Shown one piece after another: positions 45,735-58,284 of a stretch of DNA of 64,000 nt. A program made the position numbers and the translations under genes. Origin of the DNA: Circinella minor. Its lineage: Eukaryota > Mucoromycota > Mucoromycetes > Mucorales > Lichtheimiaceae. The notes beneath the pieces are model-generated. The model was not told the origin of the DNA. It saw nothing but the letters and a program-made list of their open reading frames with translations, and searched no databases. Every line of letters begins with the position of its first letter. The first letter of the stretch is position 1. The DNA lies in assembly GCA_016758965.1 (NCBI GenBank), contig JAEPRB010000157.1:16211-80210 (forward strand). The letters run 5' to 3'.

Positions 45735-47393
45735 TTACATAATACTGCAGCGAGAACCATTGGATTTTTTACCATTTAATTCATCTAATGCTTTTTGTGC
45801 TTCTTTTCCAATATTTCCTCCTTTATCCACAGCCTTTTGATACCAATATCGTGCTTCATTTATGTCTTGTTTTATACCATGTCCTTGCATATACATGGCT
45901 GCTAAATTTGCTTGTGCTAATTGAAATCCTTGAAGAGCAGCCATTTTGAAAAATTCGGCAGCATTGAAAGCATTCGCATCAACACCATATCCTTTCAAAA
46001 ATCGAAATCCCACGTTATATTGTGCTTCTGGTGAACCTAGTAAAAAAAAAAAAGGGAGGTAGATAAATGTTTAATAAGCAATGTATTTTACTATTAATAT
46101 TTCTACTAAACTATCCATTCCATTGTTTATGTCATATTTTTTTTTACCTCGCATCGCAGCTTTTTGAAAATATTTAAATGCTTTCTTTTGATCTTCCTTG
46201 CCAATTTGATTTGATGAATGATATACGCCCAACATAAACATACATTGAGCATTTCCTTTTTGAGCACCTCGTTGGAAATAATCCATGGCCTTTTCATGAT
46301 CTTGATGAACACCGTATCCAATACGATACATTCTACCAAGTTCCATAAAAGCATTATCTATACCTCCTTTTCCAGCCAACTCATATAATTTTATAGCAGC
46401 AGAGATTTGATTGGGTTGTGTACGCATTAAATTGGATGCCAAGTTCATTTGTGCATGTGGGTGACCTTTGCGTGCCAATTCAGATAATACTTTAATGCCT
46501 GTATCTTCATCTTTAGGCACACCATAACCTTTATAAGCCATAGTTGCAAAACTGTATGCTCCTCGATCATCTCCATGGTCCATTGCTGCTCTATAGAGTT
46601 CATATACAATAGGTGCTCCATAGCGTGATGTACGGATTACAATATTTGCTAATTCTACTAATTGGGATACTTGATTATCTGAAACTAAAATCACAAAGGG
46701 TATAAAATATTATGGTGAGTCATTTTGCTTTCTAGGTTTCCTACTTCGTCAACTTATTTTATTCCCCAGATATTTCAATTACTTTGTACCAGCTCTTTGC
46801 TATCGATAGGTTTGTCGTTTTTAAGTTTTTCAAGTATATAATTCACAACAGCCTTTTGTTTTTCAATTGATAAAGCAATTTGTTTGTTTTCCAATAACAT
46901 TTCTAGCTCACTATCCTCTGGAAGAACATCTATATATATATATGTTGATGTTTTAGTTACAAGGTTACAATATATACTATTTAGTAAGGAAAAAAAGGAA
47001 CGTCTATTTACCTTCCACTTTTATCTTTGTTGGAAGTTTTTCTATTATTTCGTTTTTACTTTTTGTTTCTGTTCTATAAATCACCCCCACAAAGAATAAT
47101 AATTAAGTGCCTTGACATTATTGAACTGAGAGATTCATTAGTACGAAGAAAAAAACATACTGTTTATTTGTTGTCGTTGGTGTTTCTAGAAAAGGTTCAA
47201 AAATACCACCGATCGAGTGTTGAGAATTATTATTACGTTGTTGATCAACTTGACGACGCGCTTTATGTGATACAGCTACTGAGACGTGAATGGAACGGTG
47301 CGCATTGAATGCTGTTTTTTTTTGTGATAAAGTAGATGTTCGAATTGATTTTGTTGTCCGTAATAAAGTTCGTTGTCCCTGATTCTTCAACAT
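45735..47393 (-). CDS. Sel1-repeat protein with presequence-like N-terminus and CaaX box
   Basis: Five exons on the minus strand: 47161-47393, 47012-47073, 46783-46929, 46148-46678 and 45735-46036, giving 424 residues. The first 50 residues are rich in Arg, Lys, Ser and Thr without acids (MLKNQGQRTLLRTTKSIRTS), like a mitochondrial presequence. Residues about 150-410 contain about seven Sel1 repeats (AQMNLASNLM, AFMELGRMYRIGYGVHQDHE, AQANLAAMYMQGHGIKQDIN). The protein ends GKKSNGSRCSIM, a polybasic stretch plus a CaaX box (CSIM) suited to farnesylation. Sel1 proteins are adaptors. The two targeting signals conflict, so location is open. The exon 3 donor is GTAATT at 46782; the GT seven bases earlier breaks the frame. 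Confidence 0.75.
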
Positions 47394-48309
47394 TGTTATT
47401 ATTTATTTATCTCTTTTGAATTTGTAACCTGTCAAAATAAAAAATAAAAATGAAAGGGGAGAATTCGCTGAGTTCAGCTTTCGGTTATTGTTCTCTCACC
47501 CCCCCCTTTTTTTTTGTAACCCACTTTTTTTTTCTTTCTTCTATGTGTTCTGATATAAATAATAAGTATATGAAGTAATTATCCAGCCTAGAAGTGTCTT
47601 TTTACTCATTAAGATCTAATAAGAAGCTTATATCCAAGCGTAGACAATCATCAAGTGGTTCTAACTTTAGTGATATTGATTATATATACAGTTAAAAAAA
47701 TATTGATTTTTGCATTCATAATTACAATAAATAATATAAGGAGAACCAGAATCGGTGAGATGAGATAATAGTAACAAAATACAAATAGTCGTGTCAGTTG
47801 TAACAACCGGAAAAAAAAAAGAATCAGTACCAGGAATTGTTATCTACCGGTATATCTCTTATCAGACTTTAACAAATAATAAGATAAGCACTACTAAAAT
47901 ACAAAACACAAAAACCCTAATAATATTATTGTTTTCCTATCATGAATTACTAATAATATTATTATTATCATACAGATACAATGTAGCTGATTACCCTATT
48001 AAAGATCATTTATATATTAGGCATTAACTTTTCATATGTTGGACGGAAACGGTTTACGATTTGCCGAGAACAATAATATATATTTTTTCGGGTTGGTGCA
48101 TACCTTCCGTTTACGGCCGGCAAAGGGTCCTTCCGGCCGATAAAAAGTTTGTACTTTTTACCAGTTTCAAAGATATATAAACAACTACATAAAATTGTAA
48201 ATATTTTCATTATTATCTTTTTAATAATCCTTACTATTTTTTTCAACTACTCAAATCTAAAAGGGATAAAAATATCAATTGCTTTATATCGCATAAACAT
48301 ACAATAATT
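47394..48309. other. Intergenic with a GC-rich inverted repeat
   Basis: Mostly A/T-rich. At about 48112-48140 lies a GC-rich hairpin (GGCCGGCAAAGG, short loop, CCTTCCGGCC) that contrasts with its surroundings and lies about 170 bp upstream of the ATG at 48310. A minus-strand ORF at 48010-48246 overlaps it but has no clear start or family. Confidence 0.45.
48112..48141. repeat. GC-rich imperfect hairpin
   Basis: GGCCGGCAAAGG followed closely by CCTTCCGGCC gives a stem of about ten pairs with a tiny loop. Base composition differs sharply from the 75-80 percent A+T flanks. It could be a regulatory site upstream of the small gene at 48310. Confidence 0.5.
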
Positions 48310-48585
48310 ATGGGACTTTTATCATTTACCAAGCATTTTAGTCACAAGTCTTCTTCTGATGACTTTTCTTTCTCCAAATCATCAAGTAGGTCTTCTATGA
48401 CTGCAAACTCAAGGCCTGAATCCTTCACAATCAAAGACGATATAGTACCAAGTCCAAATAGCAAATATCTTTCTGATCCTATGCGCACTTCTGATAATCC
48501 AGATTATGTCGGTGGTTTTTATGATCCTATTTCAATTTCAAGACATTATTTACAAAGTATTGATTGTACGAATACGGGTGCTTAG
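48310..48585 (+). CDS. Small Ser-rich protein, 91 residues
   Basis: Single exon from ATG 48310 to TAG 48585. MGLLSFTKHFSHKSSSDDFS has Gly at position 2 and Ser at position 6, so N-myristoylation is conceivable but not certain. The rest is Ser/Asp/Pro-rich, with a C-terminal block (YVGGFYDPISISRHYLQSID) that looks conserved in character. No family recognised. Supported by codon structure, a clean upstream A/T-rich leader and an A/T-rich 3' flank; it could be a mucoralean-specific small protein. Confidence 0.6.
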   Translation: MGLLSFTKHFSHKSSSDDFSFSKSSSRSSMTANSRPESFTIKDDIVPSPNSKYLSDPMRTSDNPDYVGGFYDPISISRHYLQSIDCTNTGA

Positions 48586-49084
48586 GAACAACGATGTTTT
48601 TTTTTTTATCTTTTTTGACATAATCTTTTATACCTTTTGAATTAGAAACTTACACTACTTGTCATACTCTTTATTCTTGAATTTGTATACCCCCTATTTA
48701 TTCTTATTATTTACTATCACTACTATTTATTATTTTTTTATAAATAAATTCATTATACAACTTATTATGTTATGATAGAAATATATGATATTTTTTTGAA
48801 ATATAATTGGCTTCGAAGGAAAGAATACTATACTATTATTATTATTATTAATTTTTGTTCGTAACACACTGTATGTTGATACGCTATAATACTGTTACCA
48901 TTCAATGAAACACAAAGATACAACCAAAAAGAAGGATATTGGGTATTATGGCTTAATTTTTGCGCTGTTTTAAATACACTAATTTCCACAAAAAAATTGA
49001 CGAGAGCCAACAACAATCACGTGATATATATTTTTTATGAAAAAAAAAAAAAGGAGATTCACTCTAATCACTAATGTGGTAGAG
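48586..49084. other. Intergenic, nothing seen
   Basis: A/T-rich spacer between the 91-residue protein and the tRNA gene, with poly-T runs and an ATT tract near 48835. No exon. Confidence 0.45.
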
Positions 49085-49158
49085 TGACGCGACGCGGGCT
49101 CGAACCGCGGACCTCATGCGTGTGAAGCATATGTGATAACCAACTACACCATCGCGCC
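49085..49158 (-). tRNA. tRNA-Val (anticodon CAC)
   Basis: The 74-nt minus-strand sequence folds as a full cloverleaf. The acceptor stem is GGCGCGA/TCGCGTC with one G-T pair and discriminator A. The anticodon arm TATGC-TTCACAC-GCATG puts CAC at 34-36. The T arm carries GGTTCGAGCC (GTTCGA consensus) and the D arm TGGTGTAGTTGGTTATCA contains the A-box pattern. No intron is needed. It is read on the strand opposite the 91-residue protein gene. Confidence 0.95.
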
Positions 49159-49573
49159 TAGCTGACCTTAAAAGGTAAAACATAATGATACTTCCAATGC
49201 TAAAAAACACGGTTAAATAAATGAACCGGAAGGGTAAACCATTTATGCGATAATTAAATGAGTTTATTTGTTATTTTTTTCGAATTCGATCACTTTTATG
49301 AAAAGTCAAAATATATATATATATTAGTAATGTAGATAAAAAAAATGTTGATATATTATTTCATAATACATATTTATTATTCTAAAGAAAAATTATACAA
49401 ATAGGAAATTAATGTGTTATTGTAGGATATGCATCAATATGAGTAAAATAAGGAACAAGTAGCGAAGTAGGAGTATAACGATAGGTAATAGTGATATATA
49501 TATATATATGTGTATAAAATAATGAATAAAATACAAGTAGTAAATAGCTAAACAATAATAATTATTTTCCATA
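49159..49573. other. Intergenic between tRNA and WLM protease gene
   Basis: A/T-rich, with an (AT)n tract near 49496-49510. It holds the tRNA 5' flank and the 3' flank of the protease gene. No exon. Confidence 0.45.
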
Positions 49574-50673
49574 TTAGTGTTTATGGGTATTATTACTGCC
49601 ACATCCTTCATCCAATTCTTGTTCTTCTTGTTTCGTAAGTCGTGCAGCAGCAGCTTTTGCCCGTAATTCTCGCTGTAATGCCACATCACTAATTGTTGCT
49701 ACACTACTACTACTATCCTTATTCATACTCTTTTTACCAGTTCCATTACCAAGACGATAACTACCCCCTTCCCATGTGACACCTGTAATTTCATCTTCAT
49801 ATTCGTCATCATCCATTGGTTGATAAAAACTAGATCCAGAAGATAAAGTATTTGCCCCATGCGCTGTCCAGTCTAACGACACTACTTCCTTATTGAGTTG
49901 TCGATTCAATGTATGAAAATTATCATCATGTTCAGACCAAACATTATGTGTTAATTCGTGTAATAATACTTTTCGAATAGAATCGTAATGTCGAAATCCA
50001 CTCAAGTCGTCAGTACGTAAACGTATCGAAATAAGTTGGCCTGAATTTCTATTGAATCCTAGAATTGTTTTTTCAAAAGGTGTTAATTCTGTTAATTCAC
50101 CTACACTCCATTGGTGCTGTTGCATAATGGCTCGAACCTATGATAATAATAAATAATAATAAAAAGTTAGATAAGAATATATATTTTGTTGAAAATAAAA
50201 ATAAAAGAGTAATTAATAATAATAAATGTGGACTACTTTACCCCTCGATCATCTCTTAATCTTTCAAGTAACTTTCTTGCTTGTTCTGGTTGTTGAAATT
50301 CTTCAATAACAGATATTTTATGAAATGTATATGGACTTGACGTTTGAACTGATCGTTTCATAGGTCGACTTGGTTTAATGACTTGTCGTTGACTCAATCG
50401 ATCGTCAAGTTTGGCAATCTCTTTTACTTGTTCAACAGGTGTACCCATCAACATGATTTTAGCCACCTTGTTATTATGGAATGGAGCTATGGTTCCATTG
50501 TCGTCCTTGAGAATTTTTCCTTTATATAATAACTTTTGATATTCTATAGGAATATTCGTTTCGTTTTGAAGATATTCTTTAAGTTGTTTAATGGTTGATT
50601 CAGTACTCCAGTCTTGTAAATCAAAAATTTTGGTATTAAAATGTACTTTGAGATGAACGGTAGTGGTGTCCAT
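49574..50673 (-). CDS. Ubiquitin-like / WLM zinc metalloprotease fusion (Wss1-related)
   Basis: Two exons on the minus strand, 50242-50673 and 49574-50137, giving 331 residues. Residues 1-80 form a ubiquitin-like domain (STIKQLKEYLQNETNIPIEY then QKLLYKGKILKDD). The rest is a WLM domain with the zinc site HELTHNVWSEHDDNFHTLNR: His and His of HExxH, plus a third His (EHDDNF). WLM proteins (Wss1, SPRTN relatives) cleave proteins crosslinked to DNA; Ubl-WLM fusions are known in fungi and plants. The C-terminus is a charged helix (LTKQEEQELDEGCGSNNTHKH) without a visible PUB or SUMO-binding motif. Family assigned by HExxH context and domain order. Confidence 0.88.
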
Positions 50674-51170
50674 TATAAATACAATATAAATGGAAATAAG
50701 AAAAAGGAAAAGAAAAAAATATATATATTACGTTATCATGGTTCCTTAGAAAAGAAAAAAAAGAAATTAAATTCATGCCCTTAAAAAAAATTCGATGAGA
50801 TTCGGAAATCTTTGTCAGCATTATTTTCTTTTAGTGGTGATTACTATAAGGGTTCATGTTTGAAACAGTTTTTTTTTTTTTACTAGAATCTTCTAATGCA
50901 AAACATAGTAAAAAAAAAGAAATTTTTCATCTTAGAATTAGTGATTATATAATATATATTAGATATTTTATTTTAATCATTATAACACATAAAAAAAATT
51001 CTTAGTATTATAGAGACATCATCAACTTGATATTTTATAAAGATCTTTTTATTTATTGATACTATTTCTTTCTTTTTAATAACGAATAAGATTGATAACA
51101 GTGAAATTGATTTATTAAACTAACACTGGACAATGCTCGGTTATTATTTTTCTGTTCATTTAAATAACAG
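50674..51170. other. Intergenic, nothing seen
   Basis: A/T-rich spacer between the protease start and the mannosidase stop. Poly-T and poly-A runs only. Confidence 0.45.
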
Positions 51171-54126
51171 TTAATTCAATTTTACTTTCAAAGTCAAGAT
51201 CTGGAAGGGTTTTAGTGTAAGCTTAAAGGAACTCGTGTTGTCAACACGTTGTAATTTATCATTCGTATCATCTTCAAGAATGTTGCTAATGAGGATTTGT
51301 TTGATGTTCAAGTGACTATAAAATTATAATAATTTAGTTACAACATGCCATGAAAACGCCACAATTTCATTCGAAACAAAAAATAAAATAAATTTCATAC
51401 ATACCTTTTAAGTATGGCATGTGCCTGAGCACCATAGGCTTCATACAGTCGAAGAATTAATATTTTACCATTATCGTTATCTTCCGCAAGTTTAATAGTA
51501 TCAAGGATAATTTGTGTGGATGGTTCTACTTGGAATAATGGTTCTAAAACCATACCACTCCTGACTTCATGATCTTCTGCGTAACTGTAAAAACATATAT
51601 ATATATATATATAGTTGAGTTTCTTTTGTTAACGATATATCAATCTAATTATTATTATTATTACCGTAGGGACAAAGGAACATTAAATTCTAAAGCTTGT
51701 TGAGCAACATCAGAAGAATTAAAATGACCTTGATGTGGATAAATAGCATATTTGAACTTGTGTTGACCCATATCTGCATTCTCATCAGGTCCCTTGGGCG
51801 AACGTAACAATGAAAGTCGTTGCGTATTTCCATGAGTTGCATATCCATATTTACAATTGTTAATCAATGCAACACCATAATTAGCTTCCGATAAATCTGC
51901 AAATTTGTGTCCACACACTTCGAATTTCGCCGAGTCGATAGTTGAATTGTAATGTGTAGGTCTTCTCAAAGCACCATATTGAATTTCATAAGTAGCCTAT
52001 TATTGAAATTAATACATGTCATGTTTTAAGTTATAGATTCATTGACAGATTAATAAAAAAAATATTTGATATGATCTATATATATGTTTTTTTATGTATA
52101 CTACTTACATGGTCACTAACAAGATCCCAAACAAATTCCACTTTCTAATAAAATAGGGGAGTTGATTAGTTTCTTTTTTTATAGCTTTTTTTTTTTTTTT
52201 TTTTACTTTTAGTTTGATAATCATACCAAAAATTGATGAGCTTCATGCCAATCCACTACGTTGTCAAACTCAAGCCGTTCAGATAAACAAGTTAAACTTA
52301 TAGTTTGTTCAATAGAACTCTTGTCCGAGATATTTTGACGGAAATGAAGTTCAGCTTTTAATGGTCCTTCAGAAACAACCTAGTTTTTTTTTGTTAAGAT
52401 GATGAGATTATTGCTCATATGACGAATAACACTTATAAGCACTGTCTTTCTTTTTATTTATTCTAAATACTTTACCTTAATACTTGCTTCTCCTTCAATT
52501 GGTTTCCATTTTTGTAAATGATAAATTTCAACTGTTCAAAAAAAAAAAAATAGTGAGTTCAAATTTATATAAGTTTAAAAAACTTTGAAAGTTTGACTCT
52601 TGATATAACCCCTTTTTCTTAAAAAACCCAAATGTGGACTTACCATCCCATGCATCCCAATAAACTGGCTATTTAATTAAGGAACAAACAAATGGATATT
52701 GTAAGCAATAATGTAATTACTATTCATTATTTGAAAAATTTTTATATGTATTTTATACCTACCACATCTTCATATAATTGTAAAACGTTGCCCTTAGCAC
52801 CGTTGGGAATAAGTTGTCTATATATGTGTGTGTATGAGAGAGAGATTTTTGATTTCAACACTTACAAATAAAAATTAAATATCTATAGTATTACCTATCA
52901 GGTGTTTTTTTATCCAAGAGATTAATAAGTTGACCATCATGATTAAATGTTGCTTTTAAGTTTTGATTTTCGAGAATAAAGTAACCGCCATCATCATCTT
53001 GGTATGCTAATGTACAAAATAAAAAATAAAAAACAGGCACACGCACAGACACACACGTGTGGAAGTTTTGTTGTTAATTAGGATATGATAATATTAATAA
53101 TAATAAATTTCATATAATTATATACCTTTTGCACCAATCTCTTCATCGACAGCAGCAATATCAGCTGTATGTGCCACATATCCTGCTGCACCAAGACCAG
53201 GCACATTTTTCACTAATTTTTTTTTTTTTGCATTAATTAAAATTTAATATAACACAACAATATCTTGTAGCAAAGAATAACGCTTTTGTTTAAAAAAAAA
53301 AGAAAACCTAGTTTGTTACCTAATACATATTCATGTTTATCACTATTATGTTGTTGTCCTGTCCAATCTGTTTCTTGTCGAGGTACTGCAATTACTTCCG
53401 TTCTATTCCATGGAAGTGTATTAAACACAACCAAACCTATAATAGTAATAATATCCTTTTTTGTTTTAGCAAAACAAGTATAATAAACCAAGGCTATTAA
53501 AGTTATCATTTTTAATAAAATTATGAATTTTACCTTGTTGTGATTTAGTATCCGTGTTTTCAGAAAGTGAACGTAATCTAATAATAGCTGATTGAGCTTG
53601 ATGTCGTAAAGAAAGAGTTGCAGAAATAATTTCACGATGGTGCTTTTTTTCAAAAAAAAAAAAAAAAAACAGTTATTTAGTAATAATTTCCTTATGATTT
53701 AAATATATTATTTTATAGATATTACCTTGTGAACATCCTTATAAGCAAGTCCAATAGCAGACCCAGGTAAACAATCATGGAATTGATTCAAACATAAAAG
53801 TTTCCAAATCCATTCAAGTGTGTTACTTGGGTATCTATAAGAAAGAGAGTAATATTAATTAGTTTTTGTATCTATTGAGTAAATCTTTGATTTGTATCTT
53901 ATCAAATATGTTTTACTGTATACATATACATCTATATCTATATCTATATATAGACTTACATATAGGTACCAACATCACTTTGAGTCGAGCGTGACAACAA
54001 TGTTGCCATGGTACTCAATATTTCGACATCACGAATTAAAAATTCGGACTTACGGTTACCATATTTTACTAATGCTTGAGTTGTATAAGTTCCACGATGG
54101 AATTCCAAATACTATTATAAAAAAGA

Positions 54127-54162
<36 letters not shown>

Positions 54163-57100
54163 ATTATGCAAATAATAATTTAAAAAATACTAGAAATTAA
54201 AATAATAATAATAATACCAATTCTCCATTGTAGGCTTGTAAATTACGTGAATTCTTTTCAATGCCTTCGAAAAAATCAAGTGCACTTCCTGGTTTAACCA
54301 TAGGAAGCCCATCCTAATTTTTTTTTTAAATATAAACTTAGCATAAATTTTTATTAAAGCGGGTTGTATATGTTTGATATTTACCACATCTTTTAAACGG
54401 TTCAATCGTTCAAGCATTGCAGGGGTAGGTCCACCACCACCATCTCCATGTCTATTTTAACCAAAATATAAAATAAAATATAAAATGTAAAATTGATACT
54501 AAATTAATTTAAAGATGTTTGAATGATATTATTATATAATACTTTACCCATAACAAAGTAAACTCTCATTAGAATATTCCAAATCATGATGATTTTTCGT
54601 GCTGTAAAGAAAAAAGTAGCCCAATCCATAATCCAATTAATAATAACTATTGAATAGAAATCTGGCTTTTTTTATTTATTCATGTTATATAAACGATAAA
54701 CTTACCATTTAGTCAATTCAGCAACAGTAACAGAAGCACCATATCTAATAAAAAAAAGAAATTCATATATTAAAACATTTTTTTCTTTAAAAAAGTAATA
54801 AATAATCATTTATGTACTTACGTTTCTGCTGGTGTCAAATGAGCTAATATATTTGTTCCATCAATACCAGTCCACCAAAATGTAGAACGAGGGAATTTGT
54901 TAATATTATTCCATGACAATTTTTGTGTAAAAAAATAATCACATCCTGATTGTTTAAGAATTTGAGGAAGCTAAAGAGGGGAGGAAAAAAACAAGTACAT
55001 ATATAATTAATATCATAACTAAGTTTTTTTTTATGAACTCTTTTGAATGGGATAAAATTTACCTGGGAAGAATAACCTGACGGGATTTAGTATATAAAAG
55101 GGGAAAAAATTAGCATAAAATAGAATGATTAACATGAATTATATAATTATTTTTACCAAAAGAATCCGGAAGCCAAAAAATCTTGGTTCTCTTATTAAAG
55201 TGCTTTTGATAGTACCGTTGCCTTTTTTTTTTGTATCAATCAAAAATTAGAACATGACTAGAACTAACAAATTATCTTATATGACTTTTTCTTCACAATT
55301 TCTTTCTTACCCGAGTAACATTTGTCGACATAATGATTCTCCACTTGGCATATTGGTATCTAAGTAACCAATTTTATAAATATCTCATCTTTAAAAATAC
55401 ATGTGAAAATAATAATAATAATAATAATACCACTACTCATATTTCCTTACCATGTTCAACCCAACTCTACATATTTATAATATAGCATACTTTTTGATGA
55501 GTTATCATAATTTTAATCATCTTACACACACACCCAAAAAAAAATCAAAATTCACTTACTCCTCCAATAATTTCCCATTGACCCATCATTTCTTTTCTCT
55601 TAATTTTCTCAAATAAGGCTGGATATAATTCACTCAACCACTCATATTGTTGTGTCTAGTAATTGTAGATTTTTAAGTAATCTGAAAAAAGGTTTTTTTT
55701 TCTCTCTCAAGTAAACAATTTTTTTTTTAAAAATATATATAACTTACTTGAGAGCCAGTAAAAATATAATTTGGATAACGATCCATTAAATCAATTTGAG
55801 TTGACCATGATCTAGCAATCTTACGTTTTGTTTCATCATAAGGCCAAAGCCAAGCAGTATCTAATAATTAATTTATTATTAGTAACGGATGCATAATTAT
55901 TTGTCAAAATATTTTAATGCAGCAAAAGCAACACGTTCTTGTAATACATAAATATACTATTACCAATGTGACAATTTCCAACGGCTGTTATTTGATGTTG
56001 TCCTTTTGCTTGGCCATTATTCACAGATAAAAAATCTTCTGTCAATTTTTTACATTTTGTAATTGATTTACGATCTTCTAAAATAAATTCATTAATCACT
56101 TCATTGATCACCCAAACAGCTTCTCTTGCACGAGGACTTTCATCTTGAGTATTATAAGCAATACCACGAATGATACTAAAAATAATAAATAAAGAATATA
56201 TATATATATACGTCAAGTTTTCTTTTTTTTCATTTTTATAAATAATAGAATGTAAAAAATTTAATACTTACTCTAGATCAAAGTATAAATCTTGTACTTC
56301 TTTGTCTGGCACAACAAGATCAGCTTTTTCAATAGAAAAATAACGATTGGGATCAGGTACAAAGGCACCATCTCCGACACCAAACATTCCATTACATGCA
56401 GCTTCAATATAAAATGAATGGCGATTACCAGATATTCCTGTATTTGTTACGATATATTCATGCCGTTCTTGTCCATCTATATATAAAAAATATTTAATTT
56501 TTATTTTGTCATACGATAATGTTTTTAAAAACAAGGCATAAAAAAAAAGATCATTCACTATAATTTTTACCTCCTCCTGTCAAACCTTGTAAAGGAACAC
56601 CATCTGTAGACCAAACCATTCCTTCATTATTCATATTCCATTGAAATACAACAGGTTTTCCAAACATAGCATCAGGAATTGTTATATCAATTTTAAACCA
56701 ATGGGTAGCCCAACTTGGACCATATTTACGTTCATCTTGAGTCACTTTTTGAAATGTTTGTGACACTGCCTCCTACATAAAGTCATATGACCACCCCAAT
56801 TGTTTCAATGATTCCATCCCTCAAATTATTAGCATTTCTGAGGGCGGGAATAAAAATGACGTACCTGGAATGTAATACGCTATTATAGAAACATTTGAAA
56901 TTTTTTTTTGTGAGTTTTTTTTTTTCTCATTCACTTTTCATTTATAAATAATATATAAACAATAAACAATTTATTTGAACTTTACTTTAAGATCTGGAAC
57001 ACTATAAACACTTATTTCAACATGTGGAGAACCAGAATGACGAAGTGTCCATAACCCACGATGAATTCCCATTCTATAAAAGATAGTTTTACTTGACATA

Positions 57101-57171
57101 AAATTGGCAATCCGTGATTCCGTAATATTAGACGGAACAAGAGGTGTATTATTCACTGCTAGTCCTGCCAT
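51171..57171 (-). CDS. AMS1: GH38 alpha-mannosidase, Ams1-type (vacuolar/cytosolic)
   Basis: A 6 kb gene with roughly 20 exons on the minus strand. First exons: 56986-57171, a 15-nt microexon 56865-56879 (RITFQ), 56571-56772, 56272-56476, 55964-56175, 55748-55860, 55560-55655 and a 16-nt microexon 55451-55466 (SWVEH and one base). Later exons were followed by frame to the stop at 51171. Catalytic features: [15 protein letters not shown] with the zinc His and Asp, [14 protein letters not shown], and [17 protein letters not shown] with the nucleophile Asp. This is the class II alpha-mannosidase of Ams1 type, which cuts alpha-mannose from free oligosaccharides; in yeast it is delivered to the vacuole by the Cvt pathway. 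No signal peptide is seen at MAGLAVNN, consistent with cytosolic synthesis. The C-terminus ends in a beta domain typical of GH38. Confidence 0.93.
54128..54158. repeat. (AT)n microsatellite in a mannosidase intron
   Basis: About fifteen AT dinucleotides within an intron. Confidence 0.85.
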
Positions 57172-58284
57172 TGTTTGCTTTTTTTTTCTTCGTTTAGACC
57201 ACTCTTTTTTTTTTTTGTTACTAAACAATGAATGAGAATAAGGAAAATAAAACGAGGAGAGAAAGAGAGAGAGAGATAGAAAAAAAATAATCTAAAAGAG
57301 AAAAAGAAAGGCGTAAATGTGTGATCGAATGACTCTTCCCACGTTTTCTTCGAAATATGTTGTATTCATATACTAACTTTTTATTTACAAAACAAATGGT
57401 ACATAATATTTAAAAAAAAAATTCATATTTTCTTTTCAACTGCAGAAACCAAAAAAAAAAAAAAAAGAAGCATCGTTGTCATGTATATAAGGTTGTTATG
57501 GATATGATTTTTAATAGTTCATGTTAACACATATTTGCATATATATTTTCTTTTTATGCGTTACACCATAAATGGTAAAATGAAATTACAGATCATAAGA
57601 TTATTAAAATAAGTAAGGGATTTTCTGGCTATGCAAAATGTATATCTTTCTTTTTTCTTTGACTTTATTTACCCTGAAGCTTCGCTTCAGGTACTCTTCC
57701 GAAAAATTAATTAATCAGTTCTTCAGTCTCAGACATGTTATCTTCCGAGCCCATATATCCATCGATATTGATCATCTTTAAATTGTCTATAGTAACTTTT
57801 CTTTAATTAATGTTGATAGAAAGCATTTTCTTTTGCTACCAAGTAATAGGGTTGTAAATAATATTAGTATACGGTGTACGATAACAGCAATATATATGTG
57901 TATTTATATAGCGGTAAAAAGCTTCTTTATTTGTTAATAGTAGCAAAGTACTATACTACTCAAATTAATGCAAATAAATCTGTTCGACCAACAACAAAAA
58001 AAGAACCGGTACTAATTACTAATTACTAATCATAATATTTATAATAAAATATTCTTTTGATCTCTCATATGATTCTTCTTTTATTGTTGAAAGATAAATC
58101 CAACTACACTTTTTTTTATTCTTGAAAGAAAAATTCAACTACGCTTGTTTTTATTTTTGTTAATACAATTCACTAGAAAAAAGAGAGAGTAAGATGATAC
58201 GTATACGTAGATGTCAAATTTGACTATTCCACTTACATTTTTAACATTCCTATAAACCAAATTGTTAGCCTGTCCCCATGTTTT
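57172..58284. other. Intergenic, mannosidase promoter region
   Basis: A GA-rich tract at 57250-57280 and T-rich stretches precede the mannosidase ATG. A short CTAATTA tandem occurs near 58010-58030. No exon. Confidence 0.4.

Noticed and set aside
46776..46790. GTACAA donor for exon 3 of the CaaX Sel1 gene
   Set aside because: Using it breaks the frame into the next exon; the GTAATT donor seven bases downstream on the minus strand keeps it.
48010..48246. 78-codon minus-strand ORF
   Set aside because: Overlaps the GC hairpin and has a Lys/Ile-rich start typical of random A/T-rich sequence; no partner exon.
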